Assembly (NCBI RefSeq): GCF_901709675.1
Contig: NC_051095.1
Span: 8,523,956 to 8,587,955 of the forward strand
Length of the DNA: 64,000 nucleotides
Reading direction: 5' to 3'
Source: Syngnathus acus
Lineage: Eukaryota > Chordata > Actinopteri > Syngnathiformes > Syngnathidae
Shown here: positions 34,901 to 50,700 of the stretch, in pieces
Layout of the letters: every line of letters begins with the position of its first letter
Position numbering within the stretch: position 1 is the stretch's first letter
Made by a program: the position numbers and the translations under genes
Notes under the pieces: generated by a model
What the model was told of the DNA's origin: nothing
The model's database searches: none
Seen by the model: only the letters and a program-made list of their open reading frames with translations

Positions 34901-37900
34901 TAGGCAGCTCACTGATTTTTATTCGGTGTTTGGTTTCACATCTTTGCTTTGTATAAGGCTGCATGATTAGCAGTGTTCAAAATCAATTGTTGACATCCCT
35001 CTGGCTAATTTCATAGTCTGTCTGCTAATAATTGGGAAATAACGGTTTAAATTTACAGTCTCAACTTGAAGTTGGCTTTGGGAATACGACCAAAGACTGT
35101 CGTTTTGTTTTTGTTTTTTCTGGAGGGACATTTTCCAGATATGCACATTTTCATCTTTTGTCCATCACCTCCTTTCTCCTTTATGTTAGGTGAACTTCTC
35201 CGAAACTATTTCACAGTCTGTTTATGTTCCAGTCACTTTAGTAAGTGTAGAGATGTTATCTTGGATTATCATCTCTTTTACCCCAAATCACTGCGGAATA
35301 TCAAATTCTATGAAAATGTGAACGTATCTTCGATACAATATCCAAAGGCTTAAGGCCGGCTAACACACATGAATGAGGTCTCTTGTGCGGACCTTTTGAA
35401 GTCTCACCTCCAAAGACTTTTGTTGCCTTTCTCTCGGGTCCACCGCCATCTCGTGGGGATTACGATGGAATTTTGGGGAGTTGGTATTTGTTTATAAAGG
35501 GAAACGTTCTGCTATGGATTTGCGAGTCTGTATGGGTGTTGGGAAGAATCAGTCTGTGGATTACGTGCTTGGCCGAATCAGCAGCTACTAAGAAGTCTAC
35601 AAAATCAAAGCCCAATTGAAATTGTAACCTTCAATATATGAGATATGACTTATCTACCACTTTGCTGTACCGTTTGTAAAGCGGTCAATGCTGAAAACAA
35701 GACTATCATTTTGTTACACTTAGCCAGTGTTTCACAAAACTGAATTTTTAGACCTGTTTTGCACATTTTCAACAGTATTTATCACCTTCAACACAAATTC
35801 CAATCCACATTGCACCTAAATGCTTAAAGTTGACTACATAGTATTTAAATTCCCAAGTGAGAAAGTGGCGCAGCGGACAAGCCTGCCACTGAGAGGATCT
35901 CGGCAAGCCTGTTAGCTCGTGGGCTAGCTAGTGGCAAGCGCTTTTTGTCGCGGCGTAGACATAAGGATAAATTCTAGCTGAAGGAGGCTTTGAGCAGATA
36001 TATTTTCACAGCTCAAATATGTAGGGTTATGTAGGCATAAAAAATTAATCAAGAAAGTAGTTTCCACGTTTCAGATGAGCGTGGTTCGGCATTCGGCACA
36101 TTCTGCTTTCCAGATCGGAAAGGACAGCTCTGTAGATCATAACACCCAGTGGGGCAAGGAAAAACTCAACAAACCCCGATTGAGGAAAAATGAGAAACCC
36201 TTTGTGTGTGTGTGTGTCTGACCTGTACACAGTCGTGGGAGGATAGCTGGCCATATCATAGATGAGTCGTATGTGCCCTTGGTAAAGTTCCAGAGCCAGG
36301 GGGTCGTGATCCTCCTTATACAACAAAATACCATTGTCTTTGTCGGTGGCCACCTGAGGGGGAGACACACAACATGATTTCCGCATCATTCTCCAACTTC
36401 ATGCATTATTCTGTCAGCGACCCACAAAATCTGCCATGTGTGACAGGACAAACCGCTCGATAATGTACGGCCATCGAGATAATTTGGGTCAATAATGGTT
36501 CAGTGTGCACCAATAGAATAAAAAATTCAAAACTACATGGCTGCCTAGTCGATGAAAAGCCCTGAAAACCTCCTGCATGAAGATAACAAGTGTGTCTTTA
36601 ATCTCTGAACATGTTCTCGTGAGAATTTCCATGGAAATAGTGGGGAAAAAATTAAGCCTTTTTGAAATTCATTGGGAAGTATACTGCATGATGTATCTTT
36701 GCCAATCAGTTCAGACAAAAGAAAAAATACAAGTACAGTGGTGCCCTAAAAATGCAGTAGAGCGTGTTAGGACGTGACTCTTGTGGGACCAGGGTTCCCT
36801 ATCCCTGAAACTTAAGAGTCGAAAGCTCCTGAAGGCAACGACTCATTCATTGACACCCACATCAATCCCCAAACCTGGCCCCGCCTTTTAAAGCCACAAA
36901 CTCATTGATACTACAGTCGAGCATGAGTAAGGATATCCCAAGTAAACCAAAAAAAAAATACTTGCAACTCACATGCATGAAAACGGAATAATCAAAGCGA
37001 TAATCTGCCAAATTCAAATCGATAGCTTTAGCCACCTCCCCATCGACGGTCTGTCACAGAAAGACCGTGAGAAAACTAAAAAATAATGAGCCAAAATCCT
37101 TTGTCACACTACGTTTCGTGCAAAAGGAGCTTCGACGGCCGTCGGGAACATTATGCTAAGGTAGACTAACGGGTGGCCGTGTGGCTGCGGGGGGCCAAAC
37201 ACTTAACACCGCAGCTTTACCGTGGAGCTCGGCCAAGTCCACAGCTGCTAACAAGCTGCTGGAAAGGAGACAGACAGACAGACAGAGAGAGAGAAAAAGG
37301 ATAGAGATATGAACAAAGGTTGGATGATAACGAGAAAAAGAGAGTGGGAGAACGTGTTAAAAAAGGAACAAGTAGAGAGTGATTTATGAAGGGCTGTCAA
37401 TTCACTTTGCTTTTTTCCTCCCCTTTAGTCTCACAGCGGAGGACTTTTGGTGCGGATTTAACAGCTTTGGCATTGAACAGTGAAAAGCTGCTGGCTCGAA
37501 CGTGGAAGCACACATTCACGTTCACACAGGTGTTAAACATAAGTGTTCTACTTTTATGCATTCTGTCTGTTTCGCTGCAAGATCTGGCGCCTTCAAAAAA
37601 GACAGCAGGAAAATACGCCTCAATTGGGATTCGACTTTCAGAGGGCCAGAATAGTCCACAGTGGAAATTGTACTGTAAGATGTGTGCGCATGTGTGTGTG
37701 TGTGAGCACAGCAGGTCTTGGATGCAGCATGCTGCAGATGTAGGTTCAATTTGAGTTTCAAAGCTACATTTTATGCTTGGCATGTTGCAAAACGTAAATC
37801 TCTTCTTACTTGAGGTTTTTTCTCACATATACCATGCACCCAAAAACAAGAAAAAAAAAATTAATACATCCGTATAAAGTAAAATAAGGTTAATTCTACT

Positions 37901-40900
37901 TTAAAGAACAAATGTAAAAGTTGTTTGAAATTTGAACTGTAAAAAAAAGGAATTTTAGTATTAAAGTAAAGTATTAATTTTGAATGTTTGTATTTTTTTT
38001 TTATGATTTGGGCTAACAGTCAATTTTACACACAATTATTCATTTATTTGAATAAAAAATAGAATAAAACAATCCCAATTTAAAAATGCATCCTTTCTAG
38101 TATTATATATGAACGTTATTGAAGTTTTATTATTATTTTTTACAATGAAAAACAAAGACGGATAGTTTCACATTCCACATAACAAAACAACACGGTTTTA
38201 AATAATGTAATCTACATATTACGTTTTCATGTTTTTCAGAATAACTGAAGAAAAAGAAGAAATGGGAGTAAATTAAACTTTCATATTTAAATGTTACAAA
38301 ACCATACAATAAAAAAAATCAGCGTTTATCCGAACTTAACCCCAAAAAACATGCTTGAAAAAAGGCAAGCGAGCATACCTGCAATGAAATATGAACATTG
38401 GGGCGTAGCTTTGCGCCCGGGAGCTCCACATATGCCTCCCGCCCCAGGAAGTGGACAGTGGCCATCTTGTCACATTTGTTGCCGTAGAAACCGGGCATAC
38501 AGCGGCAGACGGGTTCGCCGGCCACCAGCAGGCACTGGGCGCCGTTCTGGCACTCGCTGTGATCGCACGGGCTGGTCTGCAGCAAGATCATGGGCGGGGG
38601 ATTCTCGCAGAACAAGCCGCTGGAAGGATAAGGAAGTCGTGAAAGGGACGTTTTGAAAATTCAACTTTGACATTGTGAGAGTGGGAATCAATCACACACA
38701 CAACAACGGAAAATATTTGCATTGGTGTTTATAAATCTGTTTCTGTTTTTACATTTCACTTAAATACAGTGCAAACGCTGTTTGTGGCTTCGTGGAGCAT
38801 CTGCATCTCCTCCAGGGCTCTTACCTGAATCCCTCCTTGCACACGCACGTGTAGCCGTTGACTGCGTCCACGCACTCTGCGCCATGTTGACACTTGTTCT
38901 CCAGACAGTCGTTGTAGTCCTGCTCGCAGAAATGGCCGACGTAGCCTGGTAAACACTCACACCTGCAGAAATATGACTGCCGTTATTACTGTGAGCGATC
39001 TTAAGAGACACAATTGTCAAACGTTTCTCAGCGCAGTCTCAAATGGGCTTAAGGTATTACATGACTGTATCCCGTTGTTTGAACGGAAACAGGTGGAAAC
39101 TGGTTAATTGAACCTTCTGCCATCTAGTAGAAAAACATTTCGTTGTTCTGCCTGTCATTATAAGTCACTGGAATAGAAAGAGGAACAAAGATAACATTGC
39201 TAGTACAGTGAACCGAGGACGGATTTCAGCGCCATTATTGGGTATTTTGACGCAGACTCAGCCTCTTAAAAGGTTCATTTTATCAATGCCTTATGAATGT
39301 CATTTTATCAATGAAGAAATTATTCACACGTTTTTAGAATTCATACATTTTTGGGGTAACGACCAATCACATCATGTGCATGACTTCTCTAATGCAAATG
39401 AATATCTGCTATCCGTCTTTGTTGACAGTGGGAAAATAGGGAAAATAAATTGCCAAAAGAATGGCAGCTAAGCATTTATTCTCGATTAGCTGAAGGTATG
39501 TGAAGCTCCTTCAGTTAGTTCACAGCAGCAACACATTTTCAGACACGACGTGAATTCATGAATGCCGGACCACAAATATAAAGAGGTTCCAATGAGGTAA
39601 CCTGCTGATCTGTCAACAGCGGTTGGGATTCACGGTGACTCTAAACAAGTACAATTTTACTGCAGAAAATTTTATGACAGTATTTGGACATTTTCCATGT
39701 CCTCATATCCCATCATCCAAAGAATGCCTCAAGGGAGATTTCTCAATTTCAGTTCTGACTTTGACTCAAGGATGAACCAATCTGAGCTTTTTGGATGATC
39801 AAAGGTGACCTTCAGTTTTCTTTACGGTCTTCTGATTTACCCTCTGGACTTGTTTTCCCTCCGTCACTCACCTGTAACTGCGACCAACGTGGACGCACTT
39901 AGAATCGTGCTCGCAGGGGTCAAAATCGGGGAGACAGGGATCCAGAACCTCCTCGCAAAGGTCACCTGGTGACAGTGAGAAGGGAGAAATATGACCTCAT
40001 ATTGGTTTGGATGAGGAAAAAATATGGCATAGACAAACATTTGTGATGCGATGTGAGGGGATTACGGCCGATCCGTCTAAGCTTTACAACATCTGTTAAC
40101 ATAAAAGTAGGGCATAAATCAAAGAGAAGACATTAATAGACAGAAACAGGGTGGGAAAAAGGTCTAATTTATGCGCCTCTATCTCCTTCCGACGCCATTA
40201 AAACTCTCGTCTTCATTCTGTGCCTGCTTTAATCTAATCCTGACGCCCCCCCCCCTTACTCCCACCATGTCTGTCTCCACCAGCCTTTTCCCAAGACCTT
40301 TTATAGCCTTGCTGGTAAATTACACCCTGGAATCAGATGGAAACACTAGAAAAAAAGAAAAAGTGATTTTATAATAGCAGGAATCCGAGTCAGGTTATTT
40401 TACAAAGTTAGAAATGTGTATTAATGGCGGCGTCTTGACATAACGTGTAGCTATGCCGCAAAGTAACACGGAGCAAAAACCAAAAGAAAGCGTTCATCTT
40501 GTCATACATAATTCATATCTAGTGCTTAGCTTCCCTGAACACGCTGCTTTATTTTCCTTTAGTCACCAAAAAAAAAATCACATACTAAGTCAATATATAG
40601 CCACTGGTTAATAATTACGGATGAGATGAAGAGCTCTGGGATTAAATGTGCATGAAGTACATTAGCACTTCTGATGAATTAAAGATAAAAAAAAATCTTT
40701 CGTATAGAAGTTGTGAACCATTTTAACAGAATGTGAGAGAAAAACTACACCAGGAGCAAAATCCACAGGAAGTTCAGCCTAGATCTTCACAGTCCCAGTG
40801 GGATCTTCCTCACTAAGTATAATGGCCCCCCTGACCTTTCTGCAAAGCCCCCACTTTAAAGTGTCTACCTCACAAACTACATGCTGATCTTCACGTGTTT

Positions 40901-41686
40901 GACATCTCTGGGGGAACTTAACTCTCGCTGACCATGTGACCTTTTCCAAAGTGGTGACATCACTCTGAAAGACTGACATTTGTTTTGTTGAGCATGTCTG
41001 CTTTGCACAAGAAGGTGAGGATTTCTTCCACTGGATAAATTGAAAGACTGAGAAGCTAAAGTAGGGTACAACTCGTTAGCAATAGATTGTGACTCACAAA
41101 TTTAGGTAACAGAATTCTATCATGAACAATTGCCCCCTGTTAAAGATATTGGCCGTGTTAACTAGGACCATAGATTGTTCCAGAATAATCTACACAAATT
41201 TCATTGCTAGGCTTTACACTACTAAACAAGTCCCATTACCAAGCCCACTCTAAACAAATGTCAATATTATTTGCCGTTCCAGGAGGAAAGCGAGAGAAGA
41301 CAAATACCAGCAAAAACAAAAACAAGCCTCAGTGGCAAGACTATATTTTTCCTACACATTTTTTTTTACTTAACTACAGTGCCCCCCCCTATTCGCAGCT
41401 CGCTATTCACAAATTCCAACCCGACTTCAGGTATTCACTGAAAAACAGATTCTTTGATGATCGTAGCGCTGGAACAATTTCTACATCTATTATGTCCTCT
41501 GGGAACAATGTTTTCACAAACAACCAGTGTCATCGTAGGGCATTGGATCGAAGGTTCTGCTGTACTGTAAAAACTTGGCTGGAGAAGGGTTGTGTAAGTG
41601 AGGGTAAGTGAGTGGGCAAGCAAACTCTTAAGTGAAGCCTGATGATTGGACAACGGGCCACTGAACCATGAGCCAGCTCTGTGTGT

Positions 41687-41717
<31 letters not shown>

Positions 41718-44700
41718 AGTGGCTGGCAGCGCAAGAGGCTTCTGCATGCCAGCAAATGTAATGACACTATGTGTGGGTCTTGACTGAGGTCCAGTATCTA
41801 CTTTAGAGGTCATTGTCAAGCTAACAAAGAAAAAAACTTAACTTCTTAGTCAGCAGCTGGCGTCACTTTGACTCTCCTTCCCACTTTCAGCACCTCTCTC
41901 CCACATCTTTTCTCCTCGCTTTATCAACCCCTTTCTTGACCTCTTTTCATTCGATGACATTTTTATGTTTTCTCCTCACACGCACACACAACACATACAC
42001 ACTCCCGCTTCTGCTGTCCCCAAACTTCCTTCAGGAGCAGCGTCGGGGTCACTGCGGAGCGGCTGTCCATTACGGACTCACCAACCGGCAAAAGTGGAAA
42101 TGGCCATTTTTGTGTGAGTAAGCAGTTGTGCAGGAACTCTCTGGGGGAAACAGCCCAAGTGACCTAAGAGTCACTCACTTACTTTAGACACATTTCCGAG
42201 CACTACATTTCTATTAGATTCTCTCCACTATGCTGTGGAAGGATATTTTGACATGGCTTGTGTTTCTCATAAAACTGAGTATGCCCAAGTGTGATCGGTT
42301 AAAATCACCCATCAGATGATGGTCGCTAATAAACAAGCATTTATGATGATTAATGCAGACAATAAATCAAGGTGGAAAAAGGTGATATCACTCAGGATCG
42401 TTTTTTTTTTTTTAAGAGAGATCCAACAATTTGATCGTAATGACAGAAAAATCCTCAAATAAAGCCCAGTTATTGGTGTTGACCCCGACAAAGAAGACAT
42501 TGGTGTGTTCTCTTCCTACCTGTGTAGTTAGGCGGACAGACACAAGTGTAATTGTTGACACCGTCGACGCAGGTGGCGTTGTTCTCGCAGTCGTTGTCTT
42601 CGCAGTCGTCCGGGTTCAACTCACAGCGTTGGCCCTCGAAACCCGGCGGGCACACGCAGCTGCACAGCCACATTATGATTAGATTCAGATAAATTGAGTC
42701 ATGCTGTAAAACTTGAAATAAAAATCAATCACTATCCTGGGGTGAAGCCAAACATATGGTCACTGCATTCCAAAAATAATTAGTATAGCAGCTCAATGCT
42801 GGAAATTCATCCAATAGAAAAATTGTATTTTCCAATTTTGTAACTAAAATATTAGAAAGAAGTCCTCGTAACAAAGCGTTATTAATTTGTTTTTGATCGC
42901 AAGATAATTGGATCTTAAAAGAGAGATAAATCTGATGAGATGTTTGGAGTCGCCACTAAACCTCATTGAGTATTGTGTCCAGTATTTACAACTCCATTCG
43001 GTGTAACATGATGTATTATTGGTTCAACTCAACTCACACACATGTTTTCTGTGTATGTGTTGTAGACATGTATGCGATGATGTGAATTTTCCAAATCTTT
43101 GCTTATAAAAGCTCATTCATTAATGTAAGGTTTTAAAATGGGCCCTTCTTTGAAGGTGCGCCTTATAGTCCGGTGCGCCTTATAGTCCGGAAAATACGGT
43201 ATATAACTCCGCTTTTTCGTTAAGGCCATATTCAAAGTGAATGTTTATGTAATGTGTGGAGTTTCAAAAAGCAACATCAGACATCAACTGACCAATTAAA
43301 GGCTAAGATAATTGTATGATTCTAATGAGTTGCTGCGGCTGTTATTCCCCGTCCAATCAGGGACACTTAACTTCTGCTTCCCCCACATCCTCCTTTCTTC
43401 GAAGACCTTCCCTTTCATTTCACCCGCCTAACATTTCCCTCTTGATGGCTGCAACTTGTATTCCACCGCCTTCTATCTCACACCATTAATCCCCCGCACA
43501 CACAACCACAACACACGCAATACACATTTTCTCGACCACAGCTGCACTCAGCAGCTCGCCCACCCTCTTAACTCTTCATCCTTGCATTTGTCTCTCACAC
43601 TTCATCAAGTTGCTTTACTTTTTTTATTGGATGAAAAGGACTTTTACAAGCAAGGTCATCCCCAAGCTTGTCACTTCACGCCCCCCCCCCCCCCCCACAC
43701 AGACACACTTGCCTTTCAGCGATCGACACTTCGCAAGGTTCCTGCGTGCTGCTGCATCTGCTCATGTTTCACCCATTTTCACTCTTTAAAGCTGTTCTCT
43801 CCCACTCGCCACTTTTTCATGCATCTCACACTGTGATTACGTTTGAAACACGAGCAGGGTTTGACGGTTTGAACTCAGAGAAAGATAAAGGCTGTCTTGA
43901 ATTTCCAAGATATTTCAAATCAAAGTGTAAAAATGAAAACCCCAATAGATACACATTGTCTAATTTGCATGTACAGTATGAATAATTTACTCTGTTTTTT
44001 TCCCCATGAAATAAATGTGCAGTTCAAAAGTGTTAATTGAGACCAGTGAGACCAGATACTCAAAATCTGGTACTAGTACCCCAACTGGTCTGGGTTTACA
44101 GTAGTAGTACATGAAAGAATCCCTGTGCAAGTACAGTTCTGTTGTGTTTAACTTTGTAGACACGACATTAAAACTGTGGATAATGTTAGTGCTGCTAGTG
44201 ATGACAATATACATTGATGAACGCTTACATCCACTACACTACTGTATTATAATATCAGTCACTATAGAGCGCTCAGGGTTTTCTTGAGTGGTATGGGTTT
44301 GGGAATGACTGCTTGACACTTATTTTCAATGACAAATGTTATTTAGAAATCTGGATCTGGTATGACGTTCAATTTCTTCTTCTACACGGTTGTTTATGGC
44401 ACACTAAAACTGAGAGATACAGTAAAAAAGAAAAAGACCAACATTAAAAAGGAAAAAAATACAACATCTGTAGGACCAAAGAGTGCAGATCCCAGCGGCG
44501 ACATTTTAAACGACTGTCTGCCTGTAGAGTTCCGCACCTGATTGGACTTATCAAATATCCCCAAAGGGTTATAAAACATGTCAGAATGTCAAAGAGGTCG
44601 GCCGTAGAGGACATAAGAGTCTACCTGCTCTGCTATCAACATTAGCAGCGCATCTATAAAAGGGTAAAAGAAGCCAGGATATCATTAGCACCCAGGGCCG

Positions 44701-47700
44701 CTAAAGGCCACATGCATATTGAAACCTTCGAAAAGGCCAAAGGGCTCTCCGAGAAGACGCTAGTCGTCTTCTTGTTTGTCATGTGTGCGCGACATTCAAA
44801 ACAGACATGCTTATCAAAAACGGCTCTCAGGATGGTGCAGTGCAGTTGTATAAAACTGCAAACTAGGCATCCATTCTCTCGGAGTAGGGGTACATATCGG
44901 ATTTGTTTTAATTTACCATTACGGGTCAGGACGAATTAGAGCAGGGATGGGCAACTTAAATGCTAGAGGGGGGCAACAATCTTTCATCTGTGCTAATTTT
45001 GGTCCATATTGGACCAAAGACTTCGTAGTCAGATGTATGATAAAGATTCTATTTTAAATACAGATTAAATGTAAATTAGATACTATTTAATATATTGCAA
45101 GTTCTGATCATACTTTTTCAATGCGTGTATAAATGAGCCACTGTTCTAAGACGACAAACAGTAAAATAAACACATACTGCATGTTTTCGTTCCAGAGCAA
45201 AGGGCTCCTCTTATAAAATAAATTGAATTTGTTCAGTATTTTACTCAAAATCAAAATTTTACTGCTTGTCCTACATGTCATTCCAAATCTACCAAAACAT
45301 ATTAGGTAGACTCACGTAATATAGACCAGGTGTAAGTGCAAATGCCATCTAGTGGTGACTGGTGATATTACAACTCGAAAGTACAGTTTGCAGTTCACAG
45401 ATGTTCTTTTTTCCTCCCTCAATATTCTTATTTTTCCTCATTGTCCCTGCATTTCCCCCCCATTTTCAGCAGTTTAGCCTATTTTCTTGTTGTTCGTGAA
45501 TAAGGATTCAGTTATGAACTTTATTCTTAGGAAAGTCTATCTCCTGTTGTGGCTCCGTCCAACTTTCATAGTCCGTTCAGCTTCAGCAGCTCCATTCTGT
45601 GTGCGGCTGGCCTAACATTATCTTGTGCAAAAGTTGATTTCGTTTACAGATCTCATGCGATTGTGTACCTAAGGAAGTGTCCAATGACAATACATTCCAA
45701 GGCAATGTTGCAAAGCCATCAAGTGCACCTCCTCTGGATATATGTAGATTAATGATTGTTGGATTGTGTTACACAATCCACTAAAAATGTGACGGTAATT
45801 TTACATTTGATTTACACACTAACTTAAAAAATGATTTATGTTTTCATTCTTCAAGTCAGTGGCCATAATGCTTGCGGCCAACAAAGCCCTCTGTTGGATG
45901 TTGATGCAAGCCAGGGTGGCTGATGTTGCGCTCACGTTACCTTCACTGGATTTACCAGCAAAAAGAGAATAAAGGCAAGGACGGCAGCAGCAAGTGATAA
46001 ATAACAGCGGCGTTGACAGATTTATGTCAAAGCATTCGAGGGGGAGCAGACTGACGATGACGACTGACAGAAGTGGAGGACATTTTTGCGTGGCTATTGA
46101 GGTCAGAGAGCAGCTCAATAGAAGCTTTTCTCATCTGTTTCTTCAGCATCCCAGACCACCTCCCACTCACAGACAATAAAACACATCATGAGGTCAAAGT
46201 TAGTATCAGGGTATCATCAGAAGACATCAATTATTTTTTCAAGTATGAATTATTTACTGTTGATGGTAGATCCTTTTTTATTGGTTTGCCAGTAAATGAT
46301 GAGTAGTATATTTTATTCCCATCGTACTTGATACTTAGAGTTGACACTTGTTTTGATTTTCTTCACTATGTCATGCATTTTATCCTATTTGCTTATGCAG
46401 TGGTGAATCCTACAATTCTTTTAAAGTATTTTTATCATGGTTAACTGACGCACTTCTGATTGAAAGTTCTTAAATACTTTTTTCCACTTTAGGTTTTTTA
46501 CGGTTTAATTTCAATCTGAAATGCAAATATCAAATATGAATTTAATTCCCAGATTTAAACCGTTTTAATGCCAGCATGTTCTCATGACTTCACAGCTTTC
46601 ATTAACATCACAAATTTCAAATAGGTAGGTGATAATTTGTGTCAACGAAAAGGCTCAAATTGGTACCTGAAGTGGTCTTCAAAGCCCGGCTGAAGGTGAC
46701 ACGTCCCTCCATTCAGGCAGGGGAAACTAACACAGGCATTAATGGCCGTTTCACAGTCCTGGCCCTGAGAGAGACAAAAAAAGAGGATATATTGACGGAA
46801 ATGTGCTACGAGTGGGTTAAAAGTTGATTTTTTTTTCTCTTGTCTTCAGCAGGCCACTTTAATGACAGCTAACATCACAGCATCATCTCTTTCCATTCTC
46901 TTGTCATTACTTCCTATTCTTTTCTCACAAGTTTTAATTACCATTGTCACAGTGCACACTCTAGGAACGCTCATATGCACCCAAACCAAACCATTTTCCC
47001 CTCTCTGACTTTGACAAGGGCCTTTGTCCTTTTAAAAAGCAAAGTGGGTATAAAGGGTGCATTCATATACAAAGATCTGTAAAAGCGAAAATGAGAGGGT
47101 ATTGGAATCTCCTCAATGGGTGGATGGATGGATATTTATTAGTGGTCCGCAACTTGACGCCCTGAATCTCACTGTGCTGTGCCCTCAGGAATGTTAAAAA
47201 AAATATCTCCCAAGCCACCAATTTCACCAATGGTCAGGAATTTGTGAGACAAGTCTAGGGCAGGACACAAAAAACAAACAAAAAAAGGGTTCAAGGTCCC
47301 ACGCCTAAAATTCAACAGCAAGTCAGCCATTTTGGTTTGAAGCAACTCCTTGGAAATTTGGCCACGTGACAAAGTATCCCTAATCTACGTAACCCCCGCC
47401 CCCACCTACAAACGCAGTGTTAGGAAATTCTTTTTTTTAGACGGAAAAACACTACTACAAAGTCGTATTTTCATGTTTTTCTTCTTTTCTTTAAATATGA
47501 TGTGGGCAACTATGCTATTAGGCTAATGATGTGTAGATACATATATACTTTTAAAATAAGACGAGATAATTTATTGCAAATTATCTTTGGACCCCCAACT
47601 ACATGTCACAGACCCCCAGAGCCCAGTTTGAGAACCACTGTGATTCAACTTGAAAAAAAATGGGAAGCAAAGGGCAATTCATTGCATCCTTGCAGTTTAA

Positions 47701-50700
47701 ATAATACATGAGATGAAACACATTTACACATCGGATATACATTTCCTCTCGTCAGTAGCAGATTTGCATGTCTTTGCAGTTACAAGACTCAAGAGAGTAA
47801 GCGCAGCCAGCCCCCTTTTGTCTTTGGGTCGGTCAGAAGCTTCGCTGCAGTCATCATGTCTTTGCTGATGAACGGCTCTATACATTATGCATGCACAGAC
47901 GGAGCTAAGTCGGATAATACTGCTAATACCACGAGCTTATGCGGCGCAGTTATCCGTCGAGGATCCGGGCCTCGGTACACGTACGGCCAATTCTGTGAAT
48001 CACAAGATTCACCCAATGTCTCGATTTTCAGGTTAAAGTAGTTTTCTGTGGTTTGACATTCGGAGGGGAATTAGTTCTGAAACCAGTATATAGTGAACTC
48101 CCATCATTTTGTGGGTCAATAGTTACAAATTCAACTATTGATTTACTCATTTATTCAGTCATACATTCTTATCTGTGGAACATTTCTTAAACTATTTGCA
48201 AAGAAGTTCCCTTAGTCGCGTTGTGCTGTCTTTCAGGCTCCAAGCTCCCTTGTATTATTATTAATTCATAATGCTAATAGGTGCTCAAGTATTGCGTGCA
48301 GTTCATCTCACCTTAAATCCAAATGGACAGGTGCACTGGTAGGATCCAGATGGGTCGGACACACACGTGCCATTATTCTGACAAGGCTCCGCCAGGCAGG
48401 GTGCACACTTTGACACAAGGGCGATATCCACCGGACCTGATTCAGGAAACAGACAAATAGGGTGACTGATTTGGTCACAAATTAAAAATTATTTGTCCTC
48501 GAAGTTAAAGGCAACTATGAATGTATAATTCTTTTGGGATGTGAAATATCGGCATTAACTCATTTAGTTCATTTTCTCGACCTTTTGGTAAGAAACTTGT
48601 GTTTTTGGTCAAACCAACGAACAGAAAGATTAAAAAAAAATCCTGATAAAAGAAGAATTTACTTTTACTCAAAACTGAGCGTTCTTTTGCACAAACCTAA
48701 AAGTAACAGACTTTTTACCTTTGCACTGAAATTTGTTGAGCGGTGTAGTCAGCAGAAGCCTGTCAGCCATGTCAGGAGGTCCGGTGCAGCGAGCAATACC
48801 TGTCAACAGTCACTGGGTTGCTTAAGAACATATTCCACATAACAGCATTTTACACTGGTATGACCTTTTCCCTACCAGGTTCTTTGAATCCGGCCTTCAC
48901 CCACTGGGAGAGCCAGCGTAGTTCGCAATTGCAGTACAAGGGGTTGGCACCCAAAGCCCTGCGCACATTTCATAAAAATCAATATAACATTCCAACAATC
49001 TGTTGGTATTGCCGACACCTTCAGCGATGTACTTACAGGTGGGACAAAGCCGTGAGGTGGTTGAACGCGCCGTCCGGAATAGTTGACAGGTCGTTCCCGT
49101 GAAGAGTCCTGAGAAAAGAAATATTGTTTGGTTTGCAATTTTTGCAGCAACATATGAGACAGCAGTGTAGAGTTGTGGTATCCAACCAAGGATTCATAAT
49201 CTAAACTGTGTAGATTAAGGTGATAAAATAACTTTCATGCTTTTAAGATACCCCATTGTCGTGTTAATATTCATTGGAAAAACACTGAATCACAGCCGTC
49301 ATATGAGGTAAATCACAGTGACTGCCAGACGGCCTTGTTCAGCATGATAAATTATTCAAATTATCTGCGGCACAAGACCACCATGCACGTCTATAATGGA
49401 AAATGACTAAAATATTTATAGATAAAAAGAAAGTAAACAGAAAGCTTGTGTTCACAGAAATGCAGCCGCTGCTGGAATGCGATATAGCATTTGGATTTGC
49501 ATATACGTATATATAGTATATGTAATTAAAATTAAAAATATAATTAAAATTCCTGCAAAGTGGAAATAAATGTTTCCATTAAATTTGACACACCACAAAA
49601 AATCTGAAGCAACCCTGCCAAATGTGAATAAAAAAAAAAAAAGTATTTAGGTATAAATTATGTTTACAATGAGTTTTGTTCTATATTAAATTTGTGTTTT
49701 TTTTAAAAAAAAATTATCACGGCCTTTGAGTCCAAAAGACACCAATGACCTCTCTCAAAGTCTATGTGCAATTGCAGAACATACACGCGATTGTACGCAG
49801 CACTTCTGTCTCTTCTGTAAAAAAGTGTGCGTCTGCAAAAAGTTCACTAGTACATGTTTTTGTGTCAGTTACTAATAGCTCTCACTACACCGGCCCAGTC
49901 CAGAGGGGTGCTGCGGGTAATAAGGGAGTGACGGTGATGACTGCCTGGCAACAGGTTGCTAAGCGGGGGCAGTCCCCAAGGCAACATGAAGTGAAATGAA
50001 AGGAGGACAGAAGAGGAGGATGAAAACGAAAAACAATCTGTGAGCATCCGCCAGATGAGAGGTCAGAGCCACCAAAACACAAACAACAAAAATATCCCTT
50101 GCGGAAATGGATAAAACATTATATGATATGACTCCAACAAAAACTAGAGACCTGCAAAACGAGATTGCTTTTATTTATACTAAAAAAGCAAGCTGTGCTC
50201 GTGGACACATTGGGCATCTTACAAACGACGTGTGAAAATGAACATACTATTTTTACGTCATCTTCATGGCAGCTCACTTTTCTCCTTGCTCGAGAGTAGC
50301 AGTTCGCCTAGTCACAACGCCCTAGCTCAGCACGTCATAGCTCAAACGCCGGACTGACTACAGTCATCTGCGGCGTGTACGGCAGACTTACATCTCTGTT
50401 TTGTTTAGACCCAAAACAGGCTGCAGGGGCAAAGCGGTTAAAAGTGTAATATCTCTCTTGTGTAATAATCACAACTTAATAGCCCCAAAATACCTGAAGA
50501 TGGGTAAAATAATTGTAGCTGGGACACAAAGTTAATTTTATAAGTCACAAAGGAGGCTCGGGGAGTAAAAAGAATGAAAATCTGTGGCCGAAAGCATTCG
50601 ACAGAGGTTTTGAGATTAACAGTGGATAGAACAATGAGAAATGAAAGACACAAACCTTTGGGACAATTATACTTAACGAAGCCTGAGGGTCTTTCATGTT

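Larger units (their letters stand above)
27384..36222. other. Large slit3 intron inside the laminin-G coding region
   Basis: 8.8 kb without supported exons. It contains a minisatellite (28549-28885), a small tandem duplication (29649-29760) and SINE pieces at 28978-29035, 32560-32806 and 34375-34450, plus AT-rich DNA. The ORF at 33809-34162 has no domain I recognise. Confidence 0.7.
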
